From Pseudomonas sp. DG56-2 (lineage in GTDB: Bacteria > Pseudomonadota > Gammaproteobacteria > Pseudomonadales > Pseudomonadaceae): a stretch of DNA of 64,000 nucleotides. Within the stretch, counting starts at the first letter, position 1. The number at the start of each line of letters is the position of its first letter. The notes beneath the pieces were generated by a model that had not been told where the DNA came from, made no database searches, and worked only from the letters and a program-made list of their open reading frames with translations. Below, piece by piece: positions 1-7,885 of this stretch. The stretch lies in contig NZ_CP032311.1 in the NCBI RefSeq assembly GCF_004803755.1, positions 3,302,501-3,366,500 of the forward strand, written 5' to 3'. The position numbers and the translations under genes are program-made.

Positions 1-33
1 GGCACTGTCATAGCGTTGGGTTTTGCGCTTTGC

Positions 34-228
34 TCATTGGCTCTCGGGCTTGGGTGGCATAGCCGGGCTGTCGGGCGCCGGTGGGCTGCTCGGCTCGTCG
101 GGCTTTTGCATCTGCAGGGATGGCTTGCTCTGGTCGGCATCCTTGGCCGGATGGTCGGGATCGCGGTCGAAACAGCCACCGAGCAGGGTCAGGCTGGCGA
201 ACAGACATAGCAATGGGGTGATACGCAT
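34..228 (-). CDS. small proline-rich lipoprotein
   Basis: A 64-residue protein with a hydrophobic signal peptide and a lipobox, LLGGC, placing the lipidated cysteine at residue 19. The next residue is Phe, so outer-membrane sorting is likely. The mature 46 residues are hydrophilic and rich in Pro, Lys, Asp and Ser, with no recognisable domain. AGGAGC lies about 8 bases upstream of the ATG and supports the start. Function is unknown; short proline-rich lipoproteins like this are often minor envelope spacers, which is only an inference here. Confidence 0.8.
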   Translation of the reverse strand: MRITPLLCLFASLTLLGGCFDRDPDHPAKDADQSKPSLQMQKPDEPSSPPAPDSPAMPPKPESQ

Positions 229-454
229 GAGCTGTGCTCCTGATGATTTCGGAAATGTACGGCGCGGGACCGTACATAAGGTCGGAGTACGGCAAAAACC
301 CGGGATTCACTCCACCGCGTAAAACCCTGACCAACGGTGGCTAAAGCTTACGGCCACTTGATCACCTGGGTCAGCACCACAGGCTGGCTCTCCTATGCTC
401 ATAGTTCACCTTCAGCGCGGTATGCATCCACCACATCAATGAGGAGCAACGAAC

Positions 455-1285
455 ATGGCATTCGTCACCACCCAAGATGGCGTTGAGATATTTTATAAAG
501 ACTGGGGCCCCCGCGACGCCCAGGTAATTTTCTTCCATCACGGCTGGCCCCTGAGTAGCGATGACTGGGACACCCAGATGCTGTTCTTCCTGGCACAGGG
601 CTATCGCGTCATCGCCCACGACCGGCGCGGTCATGGGCGCTCCAGCCAGGTCTGGGACGGCCATGACATGGATCATTATGCCGACGACGTTGCTGCGGTG
701 GTCGATCACTTGGGCGTACGCGGCGCGGCGCACGTCGGGCATTCCACCGGCGGTGGCGAAGTGGTGCACTACCTCGCCCGCCACGGCCAGGACCGCGCCA
801 GCAAGGCGGCGATTCTCGGTGCGGTACCGCCATTGATGGTACAGACCGCGAGCAACCCGGGTGGCTTGCCCAAATCGGTGTTCGATGACCTGCAGGCACA
901 ACTTGCCGCCAACCGTGCGCAGTTTTACTACCACATTCCTGCCGGCCCTTTTTATGGCTACAACCGACCGGGCGCGGCGCCGTCGCAAGGCGTGATCTGG
1001 AACTGGTGGCGCCAGGGCATGATGGGCTGCGCCAAGGCCCACTATGACGGCATCGTGGCGTTTTCGCAGACCGACTTCAGTGAAGATCTGAGAAGTCTCA
1101 GTCTGCCGGTGCTGGTGATGCATGGCGATGACGATCAGATTGTGCCTTACGAAAACTCGGCGGTGCTGTCGGCCAAGCTGCTTGGCAACAGCACATTGAA
1201 AACTTACAAGGGCTATCCCCACGGCATGCCGACCACCCATGCCGAAACCATCAATGCTGATTTGCTCGCGTTTTTACGGAGTTGA
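455..1285 (+). CDS. alpha/beta hydrolase, cofactor-free haloperoxidase/esterase type
   Basis: A 276-residue single-domain alpha/beta hydrolase close to non-haem chloroperoxidases and aryl esterases. The oxyanion region HHGWP is at 28-32, the nucleophile elbow GHSTGG has Ser97, HGDDDQIVP supplies the acidic residue near 227, and His256 lies in YPHGM, so the triad is complete. No signal peptide, so cytoplasmic. GAGGAGC sits just upstream of the ATG. Family members hydrolyse small esters and can show perhydrolase activity; the real substrate is unknown. It is followed at once by a long repeat region, so it is probably monocistronic. Confidence 0.92.
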   Translation: MAFVTTQDGVEIFYKDWGPRDAQVIFFHHGWPLSSDDWDTQMLFFLAQGYRVIAHDRRGHGRSSQVWDGHDMDHYADDVAAVVDHLGVRGAAHVGHSTGGGEVVHYLARHGQDRASKAAILGAVPPLMVQTASNPGGLPKSVFDDLQAQLAANRAQFYYHIPAGPFYGYNRPGAAPSQGVIWNWWRQGMMGCAKAHYDGIVAFSQTDFSEDLRSLSLPVLVMHGDDDQIVPYENSAVLSAKLLGNSTLKTYKGYPHGMPTTHAETINADLLAFLRS

Positions 1286-1359
1286 TGGTTGGAGATCGCT
1301 GGGCAATTCGGGGCACATATCTGCGACGCTTTGTCGAGGGGGGCCCGAATTGCTGTGAG

Positions 1360-1975
1360 CATATCCGTTTGATGTGGTGGCACCACTGGCTGGTTTCGCC
1401 CTTACGGCGACCCGCTTTTGTCGGGGCAAAAGTGGGCAAAACCCCCTGTCCCTGCATCCGGCCCTGCGCTGCGCTCCGGGTTCCCTCATTCCACCCTTGC
1501 TCCCGCGGGGACCGCGCCGAAGGGCCGTCCTGGCCCTGCGGCGCTCGCCGGCCATCCATGGCCGTCGCCCCACTACGCAAGGGTTACATTCGGCCTGCTG
1601 AAGGGACGATTGGTGGTGTCTGTACGATTTGTGTAAGGAGAAGCACAGCAACAGCGACAGCAACAGCGAGGTGCTGGTGTTCAGCTTTTGATGTTGATCT
1701 GGCTCTTCGTACATCGTCAGCCCAGACACCCTGGATCGTCCCTTCAGTAGGCTGAGTGTAGGCATTGCGTAGTCGGGTGCAGGCCATGGATGGCCTGCGA
1801 GCACCGTAGGGCCAGGACGGCCCTTCGGTGCGGTCCCGACGGGAGCAATGCCGGAGCGAAGGGACCCGGAGCGCAGCGTAGGGCCGGATGCAGGGACACA
1901 CGGTTTTGATTCCTTTTGCCAAGACAAAAGGGATGCGCCGTAAGGGCGCAAAGGTGACTCCAAACCGCCCATGCC
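1360..1975. repeat. giant imperfect inverted repeat, copy 1 (about 600 bp)
   Basis: The left arm (about 1378-1615) runs through the motifs TTACGGCGACCC, GGCCATCCATGG and TGAAGGGACGAT. The same motifs return in reverse complement in the right arm (about 1730-1963: ATCGTCCCTTCAGTAG, CCATGGATGGCC, CGCCGTAAGGGCG). The spacer near 1640-1700 carries CAACAG/CGACAG short repeats. Reading frames across it are shadow translations without family signature. It looks like one of the dispersed long intergenic repeats of pseudomonads, able to form a very long hairpin. Confidence 0.85.
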
Positions 1976-2066
1976 AATGGATCAGCGTCTGGCTGTATGC
2001 GTCACTGACTACGCATCGGGCCTGTTAGCGGGTGAGCACCGAAAATGTGGCTCGAGTGGCGATGGG

Positions 2067-2513
2067 CATATCCGTTTGATGCAGTGGCACCACTGGCTGG
2101 TTTCGCCTTTACGGCGACCCACTTTTGTCGGGGCAAAAGTGGGCAAAACCCCCTGTCCCTGCATCCGGCCCTACGCTGCGCTTCGGGTTCCCTCATTCCA
2201 CCCTTGCTCCCGTGGGGACCGCGCCGAAGGGCCGTCCTGGCCCTGCGGCGCTCGCCGGCCATCCATGGCCGTCGCCCCACTACGCAAGGGTTCCATTCGG
2301 CCTACTGAAGGGACGATTTGTGGCGTCTGCACGATTTGGGTAGGGAGAAGCACAGCAACAGCAACAGCGCTGCGCTGGTGTTCAGATTTTGATGTTGATC
2401 TGGCGCTTCGTACATCGTCAGCCCAGACACCTTGGATCGTCCCTTCAGTAGGCTGAGTGTAGGTATTGCGTAGTCGGGTGCAGGCCATGGATGGCCTGCG
2501 AGCACCGTAGGGC
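2067..2513. repeat. giant repeat, copy 2, right arm truncated
   Basis: Direct copy of about 1360-1812 with scattered substitutions, starting at CATATCCGTTTGATG and ending in CGAGCACCGTAGGGC. The right arm breaks off exactly at the stop codon of the hydrolase gene that follows on the minus strand. The stretch 1286-1359 and the spacer 1976-2066 hold nothing recognisable. The truncation point suggests recombination or insertion at the gene end. Confidence 0.82.
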
Positions 2514-3320
2514 TTACTGGCCCCGCTCAGCCAGAAACTTGCCGACCACAGCCACTACCACCTCAGGCGCCTCCCGATGCGGAACATGATGGCAACCATC
2601 GAGAATCAAACTTTCACTCGGCCCTTTGGACAGCGTGGCGATATGCTCTGGATGCTTCGCAGAACCGTACTCATCATGCTCACCGTGAAGTACCAGGGTT
2701 GGGCAGTGTATTTCGTCGATTGCGCTCTCGATCTTCCACTCGCTGAATGCCGGTGCCAACCAGGTTTTGGTCCAGGCGCCCAACACCCAGGGCGCTTTGT
2801 CGGCGTGGTATTTTTCCAAGCGTGCCATATGCGCCGGGTTTTCGAACTGTGCTTCAGCCTCACGTATGCCCTGCAGCGTGCGATCTTCAACAAACGCCTG
2901 CGCCGCGATGGTAATCAACGCCATGCACTGTTGCGGATACATCGAGGCACAGGCTGCCGCCATGCCGCCGCCGACGCTGTGCCCAAGCGCCACAAATCGG
3001 TCGAGCTGCAACGCCGCTTTAACGCAGGCAAAGAAGCGCTCGGCCTCATCGCGGATAAACTCAAGAGGTAGCGTGCCTGGATACATATCGGACTGCCCAA
3101 AACCGAGTCGGTCATAGGCAATCACCTCACGGCCGGTTGCCTGGCTCAGCAGTTGGGGAAAGTCGCGCCACAGGGCGATGCAACCCAACGAGTCATGGAA
3201 AAGCACGACAGGTGGCTCCGGCGGGCGCTGTACTTCACCTGCTGGAAACCAGCGACAGCAGAACAGCCGCCCTTGTGGGGTATCGATCCAGAGCGATTCG
3301 GTACTGATAGACGAAGACAT
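2514..3320 (-). CDS. alpha/beta hydrolase fold protein
   Basis: A 268-residue alpha/beta hydrolase with nucleophile motif GHSVGGG, an acidic residue in HGEHDEYGS and a catalytic His in GCHHVPHREAPE, the pattern of MhpC/esterase-like enzymes. The start at 3320 (MSSSIS) is preferred over an ATG 24 bases upstream because GAGGTC precedes only the inner ATG. No signal peptide. The substrate cannot be deduced. The gene ends exactly where a truncated long repeat begins, so its 3' flank has been rearranged or used as an insertion point. Confidence 0.88.
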   Translation of the reverse strand: MSSSISTESLWIDTPQGRLFCCRWFPAGEVQRPPEPPVVLFHDSLGCIALWRDFPQLLSQATGREVIAYDRLGFGQSDMYPGTLPLEFIRDEAERFFACVKAALQLDRFVALGHSVGGGMAAACASMYPQQCMALITIAAQAFVEDRTLQGIREAEAQFENPAHMARLEKYHADKAPWVLGAWTKTWLAPAFSEWKIESAIDEIHCPTLVLHGEHDEYGSAKHPEHIATLSKGPSESLILDGCHHVPHREAPEVVVAVVGKFLAERGQ

Positions 3321-3433
3321 GCAAGACCTCGGTGGACCATTCAATTCGCAAAAAGTCAGAGTAACAGCCGTAAACAGGGTACTACGATAGCTCGCTAACG
3401 ATTTCTTTCCGCCACCCTCCAGAGGAGCGCGCC

Positions 3434-3823
3434 ATGGACAGATTTACCGGTGGTTGCCTGTGCGGCACCGTACGTATCGTTGCTTCGGGCCGCCCTAACC
3501 GGGTTGGCCTGTGTCATTGCCTGGACTGTCGCAAGCACCACGGCGCGCTGTTTTATGCGTCGGCAGTGTTTCCCCAGGACGCCGTGCACATCGAGGGTGA
3601 AACTCGCGACTACGCAGGACGCTTTTTCTGCCCCCGTTGCGGCTCCTCGGTTTTCGCCCGCAGCGCCGACGAAGTGGAAGTGCACCTGGGCGCACTGGAC
3701 GCCCCGGACCAGTTCACGCCCACGTATGAAAGCTGGGTGGTACGTCGTGAATCCTGGCTGCCAGCGTTTAACCTCAGTCGTCACTACACGCACGACCGTG
3801 ATCCCGCTCGGCGCCACGAATAG
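3434..3823 (+). CDS. GFA/CENP-V family zinc protein
   Basis: A 129-residue protein with the glutathione-dependent formaldehyde-activating (GFA) fold. Zinc ligands are visible as GGCLCG (Cys8, Cys10), CHCLDC (Cys27, Cys29, Cys32) and CPRC (Cys66, Cys69), with SSVFAR after the last pair as is usual. Family members are linked to glutathione adducts or carbon-sulfur chemistry, but most Pseudomonas paralogues have no known substrate. AGGAG precedes the ATG by about 8 bases. It stands alone, convergent with the E1 dehydrogenase gene. Confidence 0.88.
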   Translation: MDRFTGGCLCGTVRIVASGRPNRVGLCHCLDCRKHHGALFYASAVFPQDAVHIEGETRDYAGRFFCPRCGSSVFARSADEVEVHLGALDAPDQFTPTYESWVVRRESWLPAFNLSRHYTHDRDPARRHE

Positions 3824-3840
3824 TGCCAGGTCCCAAGCGT

Positions 3841-3867
3841 GGGCCCTGTGGTACTTGCACAGGGCCC
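3841..3867. terminator. hairpin between convergent genes
   Basis: Perfect 10-bp stem GGGCCCTGTG/CACAGGGCCC with a 7-base loop, between the stop codons of the GFA gene and the E1 dehydrogenase gene. There is no strong T-run on either side, so it may be a bidirectional attenuating hairpin rather than a strong intrinsic terminator. Confidence 0.55.
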
Positions 3868-3883
3868 GTTACAACGGCAGCGT

Positions 3884-6553
3884 TCAAACACCGGCCGGGT
3901 CAACCTTGGCGGGGTCTATCTGCAGCTCGTGCAGTGCCCTGGCCACTCGTTCGCGCTCAATCACGCCGTCATCTGCCAAGGCCTTGAGCGCCGCCAGCAC
4001 AATGAATTGCCGGTCGACCTCGAAATGCCGACGCAAGGCTTCGCGGGTGTCGGACTGACCGAAGCCATCGGTGCCCAACGCCACGAAGCGGCGATCTGCC
4101 AGCCAGGGACGGATCTGGTCGGCGTGGATTTTCATGTAGTCAGTTGCCACCACCACAGGGCCTGGGTGGCCGTCGAGCACCTGTCGAAGGTACGGCACCT
4201 TTGCCTCTGCGAGCGGATTGAGAAGATTCCAGCGCTCGACCGCCTGCGCCTCACGCCGCACTTCAGTGAGGCTGGTGGCGCTCCAGACTTCGCTGCTGAC
4301 CGCGTAATCCCGCTCAAGTATTTCGGCGGCGGCCAGCACCTCAGGCAGGATTGCGCCACTACCCATGAGCTGGACATGGCAGTCACCGCGTACCTCACGC
4401 TCCACGGGCAAGCGATACAGGCCTTTAAGAATGCCCGCCTGCGCGCCCTCGGGAAGATCCGGGTGCGGATAGTTCTCGTTAAGCACGGTGATGTAGTAGT
4501 ACACATCCTCTTGCTCGACGTACATGCGCTGCATCCCACGATGCACGATCACCGCCAATTCGTAGGCGTAGGTAGGATCATAGGAAACGCAGCACGGAAC
4601 AGTCGCCGACATCACGTGGCTATGCCCATCATCGTGCTGCAGCCCCTCTCCCATCAGCGTCGTGCGACCTGAAGTAGCGCCCAGAAGAAAGCCTCGCGCC
4701 CGCGCGTCACCGGCAGCCCAGAGTAGATCGCCAACACGCTGGAAGCCGAACATCGAGTAAAAAATATAGAACGGGATAGTCATCACGCCATGATTGGCGT
4801 ACGACGTGCTGGCAGCTATCCAGGACGATGTAGCCCCGGATTCGTTCAGGCCTTCCTGCATGATCTGGCCGTCGACACTCTCTTTGTAGTACGACAGCGT
4901 ACCGGCGTCCTGCGGGGTATAGAGCTGGCCGACATGGGAGTGGATACCCACCTGGCGAAACAGGCCTTCCATACCGAACGTGCGGGATTCGTCTGGCACG
5001 ATAGGGACAATCTGCCGGCCGATGTTGGCATCCTTGAGCAAGGTGGCGAGGATCCGCACAAACGCCATGGTCGTGGAGATCGCTCGGTCGCCGGTGCTCT
5101 TGAGCTGCGCCTCCAGTATTGACAGCGGCGGAATCGGCAACGGTTCGACCTTGGCGTGGCGGGCAGGCACATGGCCTCCCAGGCTGTCGCGGCGCAATCT
5201 CAGATAACGCGCTTCGGCGCTGTCCGGGTCGGGTCGCAGGTACGGCATGTCTGCCAATTGCTCATCGCTGAGCTCAAGGCCGAACCGGTCGCGAAACGCT
5301 TTCACCGCGTCGGCGCCTATCTTCTTGAGCTGATGATTGATGTTCTGCCCTTCGCCCGCCTCACCCAGACCGAACCCCTTGACGGTTTTGGCCAGGATAA
5401 CTGTCGGCCGCCCACTGTGACGGACTGCAGCGGCGTAGGCGTTGTAGACCTTGAGCGGATCATGTCCCCCGCGCGACAGCTTCCAGATCTGCTCGTCGCT
5501 CAGGTCGCTTACGAGCTCGAGCAACTGCGAATACTTGCCGAAGAAATGCTCGCGCACATACGCGCCATTCTGCGATTTGTAATTCTGGTATTCGCCATCG
5601 ACGCATTCCATCATGCGCTGGCGCAACAAGCCACTCTTGTCCTTGTCCAGCAGCGCGTCCCAGCCTGAGCCCCAGACAACCTTGATGACATTCCAACCCG
5701 CTGCACGGTACAGGCTTTCAAATTCCTGAATGACTTTGCTGTTGCCGCGCACCGGACCATCGAGGCGCTGCAGGTTGCAGTTCACCACGAAGATAATGTT
5801 GTCGAGCTTTTCCCGCCCTGCCAAGGCTATCGCGGCCTGAGACTCAGGTTGATCCATTTCGCCGTCACCCAGAAACGCCCAGACTTTACGGCCCTGGTAT
5901 TCCTTGAGATTACGGTTTTCCAGGTAGCGCATGAATCGCGCCTGGTACGCCGCGGTAATCGGGCCCAGCCCCATCGAAACGGTAGGAAACTGCCAGAAGT
6001 CGGGCATCAGCCGTGGATGTGGGTACGAGGAAACCCCATCGCGGTCAGTTTCGCGCCGAAAGTTGTCCAGTTGCTGCTCGGTCAAACGCCCTTCGGTGAA
6101 TGCCCGGCCGTAGATACCGGGGGCCGAATGCCCCTGAATGTAGACCAGGTCACCTGCGAAGCTGTCGGTACGACCACGGAAAAAGTGGTCAAAACCAACG
6201 TCGTACAGCACCGCCGCCGACGCATATGAAGCGATATGGCCGCCGACACCGGAATGCTTGCCGGCACGCAATACCATCGCCAGCGCGTTCCAGCGAATGT
6301 AGGCGTTGAGCCGCTTCTCCAGGACCAGATCGCCCGGGTAAGGCACCTCCCGTTCTGGGGCGATGGTGTTCACATAAGGGGTGGTGACCCGACCGTGGAA
6401 ATCACCGTGCAGCGATACGTCGAAGTCCAGCAACTGATCAATCAGAAAGTGCGCCCGGGGTCGCCCTACCTCCTCGACCACTGAGGCGATCGAGTCGATC
6501 CATTCACGGGTTTCCTGCGGGTCCGGGTCGAGAAGTGGATTGCGCTGTGCCAT
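3884..6553 (-). CDS. AceE-type 2-oxoacid dehydrogenase E1 (homodimeric)
   Basis: An 889-residue thiamine-diphosphate E1 of the homodimeric AceE family. The ThDP/Mg motif GDGEMDQPE is at about 229-237 and is followed by VNCNLQRLDGP; the N-terminal ThDP-binding region with GHIASYASAA and YIQGHSAPGIY is intact. Enzymes of this family decarboxylate pyruvate, or 2-oxobutyrate in MdeB-like paralogues, and pass the acyl group to a lipoyl E2. No aceF or lpd lies beside it, so it must borrow an E2/E3 encoded elsewhere. GGAGC precedes the ATG. It is divergent from a MarR regulator that probably controls it. Substrate assignment between pyruvate and 2-oxobutyrate is open. Confidence 0.9.
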   Translation of the reverse strand: MAQRNPLLDPDPQETREWIDSIASVVEEVGRPRAHFLIDQLLDFDVSLHGDFHGRVTTPYVNTIAPEREVPYPGDLVLEKRLNAYIRWNALAMVLRAGKHSGVGGHIASYASAAVLYDVGFDHFFRGRTDSFAGDLVYIQGHSAPGIYGRAFTEGRLTEQQLDNFRRETDRDGVSSYPHPRLMPDFWQFPTVSMGLGPITAAYQARFMRYLENRNLKEYQGRKVWAFLGDGEMDQPESQAAIALAGREKLDNIIFVVNCNLQRLDGPVRGNSKVIQEFESLYRAAGWNVIKVVWGSGWDALLDKDKSGLLRQRMMECVDGEYQNYKSQNGAYVREHFFGKYSQLLELVSDLSDEQIWKLSRGGHDPLKVYNAYAAAVRHSGRPTVILAKTVKGFGLGEAGEGQNINHQLKKIGADAVKAFRDRFGLELSDEQLADMPYLRPDPDSAEARYLRLRRDSLGGHVPARHAKVEPLPIPPLSILEAQLKSTGDRAISTTMAFVRILATLLKDANIGRQIVPIVPDESRTFGMEGLFRQVGIHSHVGQLYTPQDAGTLSYYKESVDGQIMQEGLNESGATSSWIAASTSYANHGVMTIPFYIFYSMFGFQRVGDLLWAAGDARARGFLLGATSGRTTLMGEGLQHDDGHSHVMSATVPCCVSYDPTYAYELAVIVHRGMQRMYVEQEDVYYYITVLNENYPHPDLPEGAQAGILKGLYRLPVEREVRGDCHVQLMGSGAILPEVLAAAEILERDYAVSSEVWSATSLTEVRREAQAVERWNLLNPLAEAKVPYLRQVLDGHPGPVVVATDYMKIHADQIRPWLADRRFVALGTDGFGQSDTREALRRHFEVDRQFIVLAALKALADDGVIERERVARALHELQIDPAKVDPAGV

Positions 6554-6618
6554 GGGTGAAGCTCCTTGAGATGGGATAGCCGGTCAACGCCTCGACCGGA
6601 CGATCGTTGCACTTGCAA

Positions 6619-6660
6619 TTGAATCTAGCGCCAAGCGCCTTATAATTGCAACTGCAATTA
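6619..6660. promoter_or_regulatory. MarR promoter and palindromic operator
   Basis: The palindrome TAATTGCAACTGCAATTA (6643-6660) is symmetric except for its two central bases. A sigma70-like promoter for the marR gene overlaps it: TTGAAT at 6619-6624, 16 bp, TATAAT at 6641-6646. A further TTGCAATTG copy lies at 6613-6621. The site is in the 130-bp gap between the divergent aceE-like and marR genes, so autorepression and control of both genes are likely, by inference. Confidence 0.7.
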
Positions 6661-6683
6661 CAATCCCGTTACTGGAGCACTGC

Positions 6684-7130
6684 ATGCCCTCATCGTCGCC
6701 GGATCTCTGGTTCAATTTTGTTCGTGCGCATCGCTGCCTGATTCGTGAGATCGAACACCGGTTGGCTGAAGCCAAGCTGCCGCCCTACGCGTGGTACGAC
6801 GCGCTTTGGGGCATCGAAAGCGGCCAGGATGGCACCCGCCGGATGCACGAACTGGCGCAAGTGATGGCGATCGAGCGCTACAACCTCACGCGCCTGGTGG
6901 ACCGCCTGGAAAAAGAAGCGCTCGTGGTGCGTGAAAAGGCCAAGGACGATGGCCGCGGCGCAATTGCCCGCATCACCGATAGGGGACGAGACTTGCGCAA
7001 GCGCATGTGGGAGGTCTACGAGGCAGCAGTGGAGGAGCTTTTCCTGGTTGAATTTGACGACGATCAGCAACGCATTTTTGCCACGGCGCTGGCGCAGACC
7101 ACCCGTAATGCCCGCTCGAATCAGCGCTAA
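6684..7130 (+). CDS. MarR family transcriptional regulator
   Basis: A 148-residue winged-helix regulator. Residues about 50-100 carry the helix-turn-helix and wing, including LAQVMAIERYNLTRLVDRLE followed by a basic wing with DDGRGAIARITDRGR. The flanking helices at both ends form the usual dimer interface. GGAG lies 7 bases upstream of the ATG. It is divergent from the E1 dehydrogenase, with an 18-bp palindrome in its own promoter, so it probably represses both genes and responds to an aromatic or carboxylic ligand. The ligand is unknown. Confidence 0.9.
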   Translation: MPSSSPDLWFNFVRAHRCLIREIEHRLAEAKLPPYAWYDALWGIESGQDGTRRMHELAQVMAIERYNLTRLVDRLEKEALVVREKAKDDGRGAIARITDRGRDLRKRMWEVYEAAVEELFLVEFDDDQQRIFATALAQTTRNARSNQR

Positions 7131-7258
7131 ACTTATCGAAAAGCAAGGGCGAACGCCGATAGCCGCACTCTTCTTGGCTGATAGTGAAAATCTTTTGTAC
7201 GAACCCGGGGCGAACAGCAGATGGTGTAGACAGCACCTGCACAACGGAGGCCCGGATC

Positions 7259-7885
7259 ATGAACACTCGCCCGCGTTGCACAGCCTTCCACGAAGCAGGT
7301 CATGTCCTGGCCTTCTGGTGGAATGCGCAACGTATCAGGCGAGTGACGGTGCGAACCCGAGCAGAAGCGCTAATTGGCCCTATGGCCGATCTGCGCGGCA
7401 ATCTGCTGCAGGTCAAAGGGCTGGTAGAAGCTGAATATTTTGTTGCCCTTCCCGCCTTCGAACCTTCCGGCATTGCCGAATACCTGCCCTCGATGATCGA
7501 TGCCATCGAGCGCGACCTGCTGCATTGTTTTTCCGGTCCCGTGGCCGAGGCCATCTATGGTCACTGCCCGTCCACCCGGTTTCTAACCCGTAGTGGCGCT
7601 GGAGATCGTCAGCGGGCAATGGAATTGATCAGTTTGCTGCCGGCGCGCAAGGTTCTCGACGCCGAACCCAAGGCAATTGCCCGCTCGATCTGCCTGGTGC
7701 GCCGCTACTGGCCGGCGCTCAACGCGGTGGCGCAGCACCTGCATGCCCAGGGTACGGTCAATGGCGACGAGATCAGTAACTTGCTGAGCACGCTCACCGG
7801 CGAGACGCCAACGCGCCAGGCCAACCCGTTGAGCAGCCTCGACAGTCGCCGCTGTCGCCCGGCCGATGCCTGCCTCACCGGTTGA
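7259..7885 (+). CDS. small M41-like metallopeptidase domain protein
   Basis: A 208-residue protein whose N-terminus carries TAFHEAGHVLAFW, with HEAGH at residues 11-15. This is the zinc-binding signature of the FtsH (M41) peptidase domain. There is no AAA ATPase domain, membrane segment or signal peptide, so it is a stand-alone cytoplasmic relative. A third zinc ligand is not obvious. The ATG at 7259 is chosen because CGGAGG precedes it; a longer frame begins 75 bases upstream without a ribosome site. Protease activity is possible but not established for such proteins. Confidence 0.75.
   Translation: MNTRPRCTAFHEAGHVLAFWWNAQRIRRVTVRTRAEALIGPMADLRGNLLQVKGLVEAEYFVALPAFEPSGIAEYLPSMIDAIERDLLHCFSGPVAEAIYGHCPSTRFLTRSGAGDRQRAMELISLLPARKVLDAEPKAIARSICLVRRYWPALNAVAQHLHAQGTVNGDEISNLLSTLTGETPTRQANPLSSLDSRRCRPADACLTG

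Noticed and set aside
1274..2505. Several 70-230 codon reading frames across the long repeats
   Set aside because: They occur in all frames, follow the repeat structure, and have no domain, ribosome site or consistent codon use.
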